Assembly: GCA_007571095.1 (NCBI GenBank)
Contig: RKSB01000053.1
Span: 1-5,652 of the forward strand
Reading direction: 5' to 3'
Length of the DNA stretch: 5,652 bases
Source: K189A clade bacterium
GTDB lineage: Bacteria; Pseudomonadota; Gammaproteobacteria; Pseudomonadales; Azotimanducaceae
Below the pieces are notes generated by a model. It was not told the DNA's origin. It did not search any database and saw nothing but the letters and a program-made list of their open reading frames with translations. This document shows, in pieces, positions 5,284 through 5,652 of this stretch. Every line of letters starts with the position of its first letter. The stretch's first letter is position 1. The position numbers were made by a program, and so were the translations under genes.

Positions 5284-5652
5284 GTGAATTTCGAATTTTC
5301 CGAAGAACAGGACCTGTTGCGAGAGCAGGCTCGCAGTTTTCTGAAAGACAAAAGCTCACCGGCCGCCGTAAGGGAAATTCTCGAAAGCGACAAGGCGTAC
5401 GATCAGGATTTATGGAAAGGCATGGTCGAACTCGGCTGGCCTGCCGCCCTTATTCCCGAGGCTTACGGCGGCCTGGGTCTCGGCTATCTCGAGCTGTGCG
5501 TACTCGCCGAAGAGCTGGGTGCAAGCCTCGCTCCCACACCCTTTGCCTCTTCGGTTTACCTGGCCACTGTCGCCCTGCTGATGTTTGGCGACGACGCCCA
5601 GAAAAAAGCCTGGCTGCCACGTCTCGCCGCCGGCCAGTGTATCGGTACACTG
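5284..5652 (+). CDS. Acyl-CoA dehydrogenase, N-terminal part
   Basis: This is the first 123 residues of an FAD-dependent acyl-CoA dehydrogenase. Such enzymes introduce the alpha,beta double bond into acyl-CoA thioesters in fatty-acid, branched-chain or sterol/aromatic side-chain breakdown. The N-terminus MNFEFSEEQDLLREQARSFL is the usual opening helix. WKGMVELGWPAALIPEAYGGLGLG (residues 44-67) and LAEELG (75-80) are family signatures of the N-terminal helical domain. KKAWLPRLAAGQCIGTL (107-123) leads into the flavin-binding middle domain, where the sequence is cut by the window edge. The catalytic glutamate and FAD-contact residues are therefore not visible. The start is a GTG with AGGAG six bases upstream. 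The subfamily and substrate cannot be assigned. The style (APTPFASSVYLA) recalls non-FadE dehydrogenases of about 380 residues rather than the large FadE type, but this is only an impression. Confidence 0.93.
   Translation, partial: MNFEFSEEQDLLREQARSFLKDKSSPAAVREILESDKAYDQDLWKGMVELGWPAALIPEAYGGLGLGYLELCVLAEELGASLAPTPFASSVYLATVALLMFGDDAQKKAWLPRLAAGQCIGTL

Overview
The window looks like a chromosomal segment from a Gram-negative bacterium, most likely a proteobacterium and probably a gammaproteobacterium. The GC content is moderately high (mid-50s by eye, not computed). The genome carries an adrenodoxin-type ferredoxin-NADP reductase, a type II peroxiredoxin and glyoxalase II, an enzyme of glutathione-using organisms. 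Genes are closely packed and most have clear AGGAG-type ribosome binding sites. A finer taxonomic placement cannot be supported from the sequence alone.

Layout: (1) Positions 1-148, minus strand: the N-terminal end of a major facilitator superfamily (MFS) transporter. It runs off the left edge and appears to carry a one-base frameshift near position 45. (2) Positions 199-1590, minus strand: an adrenodoxin-type ferredoxin-NADP(+) reductase, 50 bp upstream of the MFS gene and in the same direction. (3) A divergent intergenic region at 1591-1727. (4) Positions 1728-3987, plus strand: three closely spaced genes for a type II (Prx5-like) peroxiredoxin, glyoxalase II (gloB) and a retinol-dehydrogenase-like short-chain dehydrogenase (SDR), probably co-transcribed. 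(5) Positions 3988-5283: about 1.3 kb with no confidently recognised gene. It holds a long open plus-strand frame of doubtful coding status, short repeats and inverted repeats, and a candidate promoter. (6) Position 5284 to the right edge, plus strand: the N-terminal third of an acyl-CoA dehydrogenase, starting at GTG.

The plus-strand cluster suggests thiol and electrophile housekeeping. The peroxiredoxin reduces hydroperoxides using a thiol donor. GloB hydrolyses S-D-lactoylglutathione and returns free glutathione. The SDR is a candidate carbonyl or alcohol oxidoreductase, but its YxxxK catalytic lysine is replaced by histidine. The divergent ferredoxin reductase links NADPH to iron-sulfur or P450-type electron transfer. 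This grouping is inferred from gene order. I found no CRISPR array, RNA gene, complete mobile element or recognisable new defence system. The most notable points are the MFS frameshift, the altered SDR catalytic motif and the unexplained open frame that directly follows the SDR stop codon.
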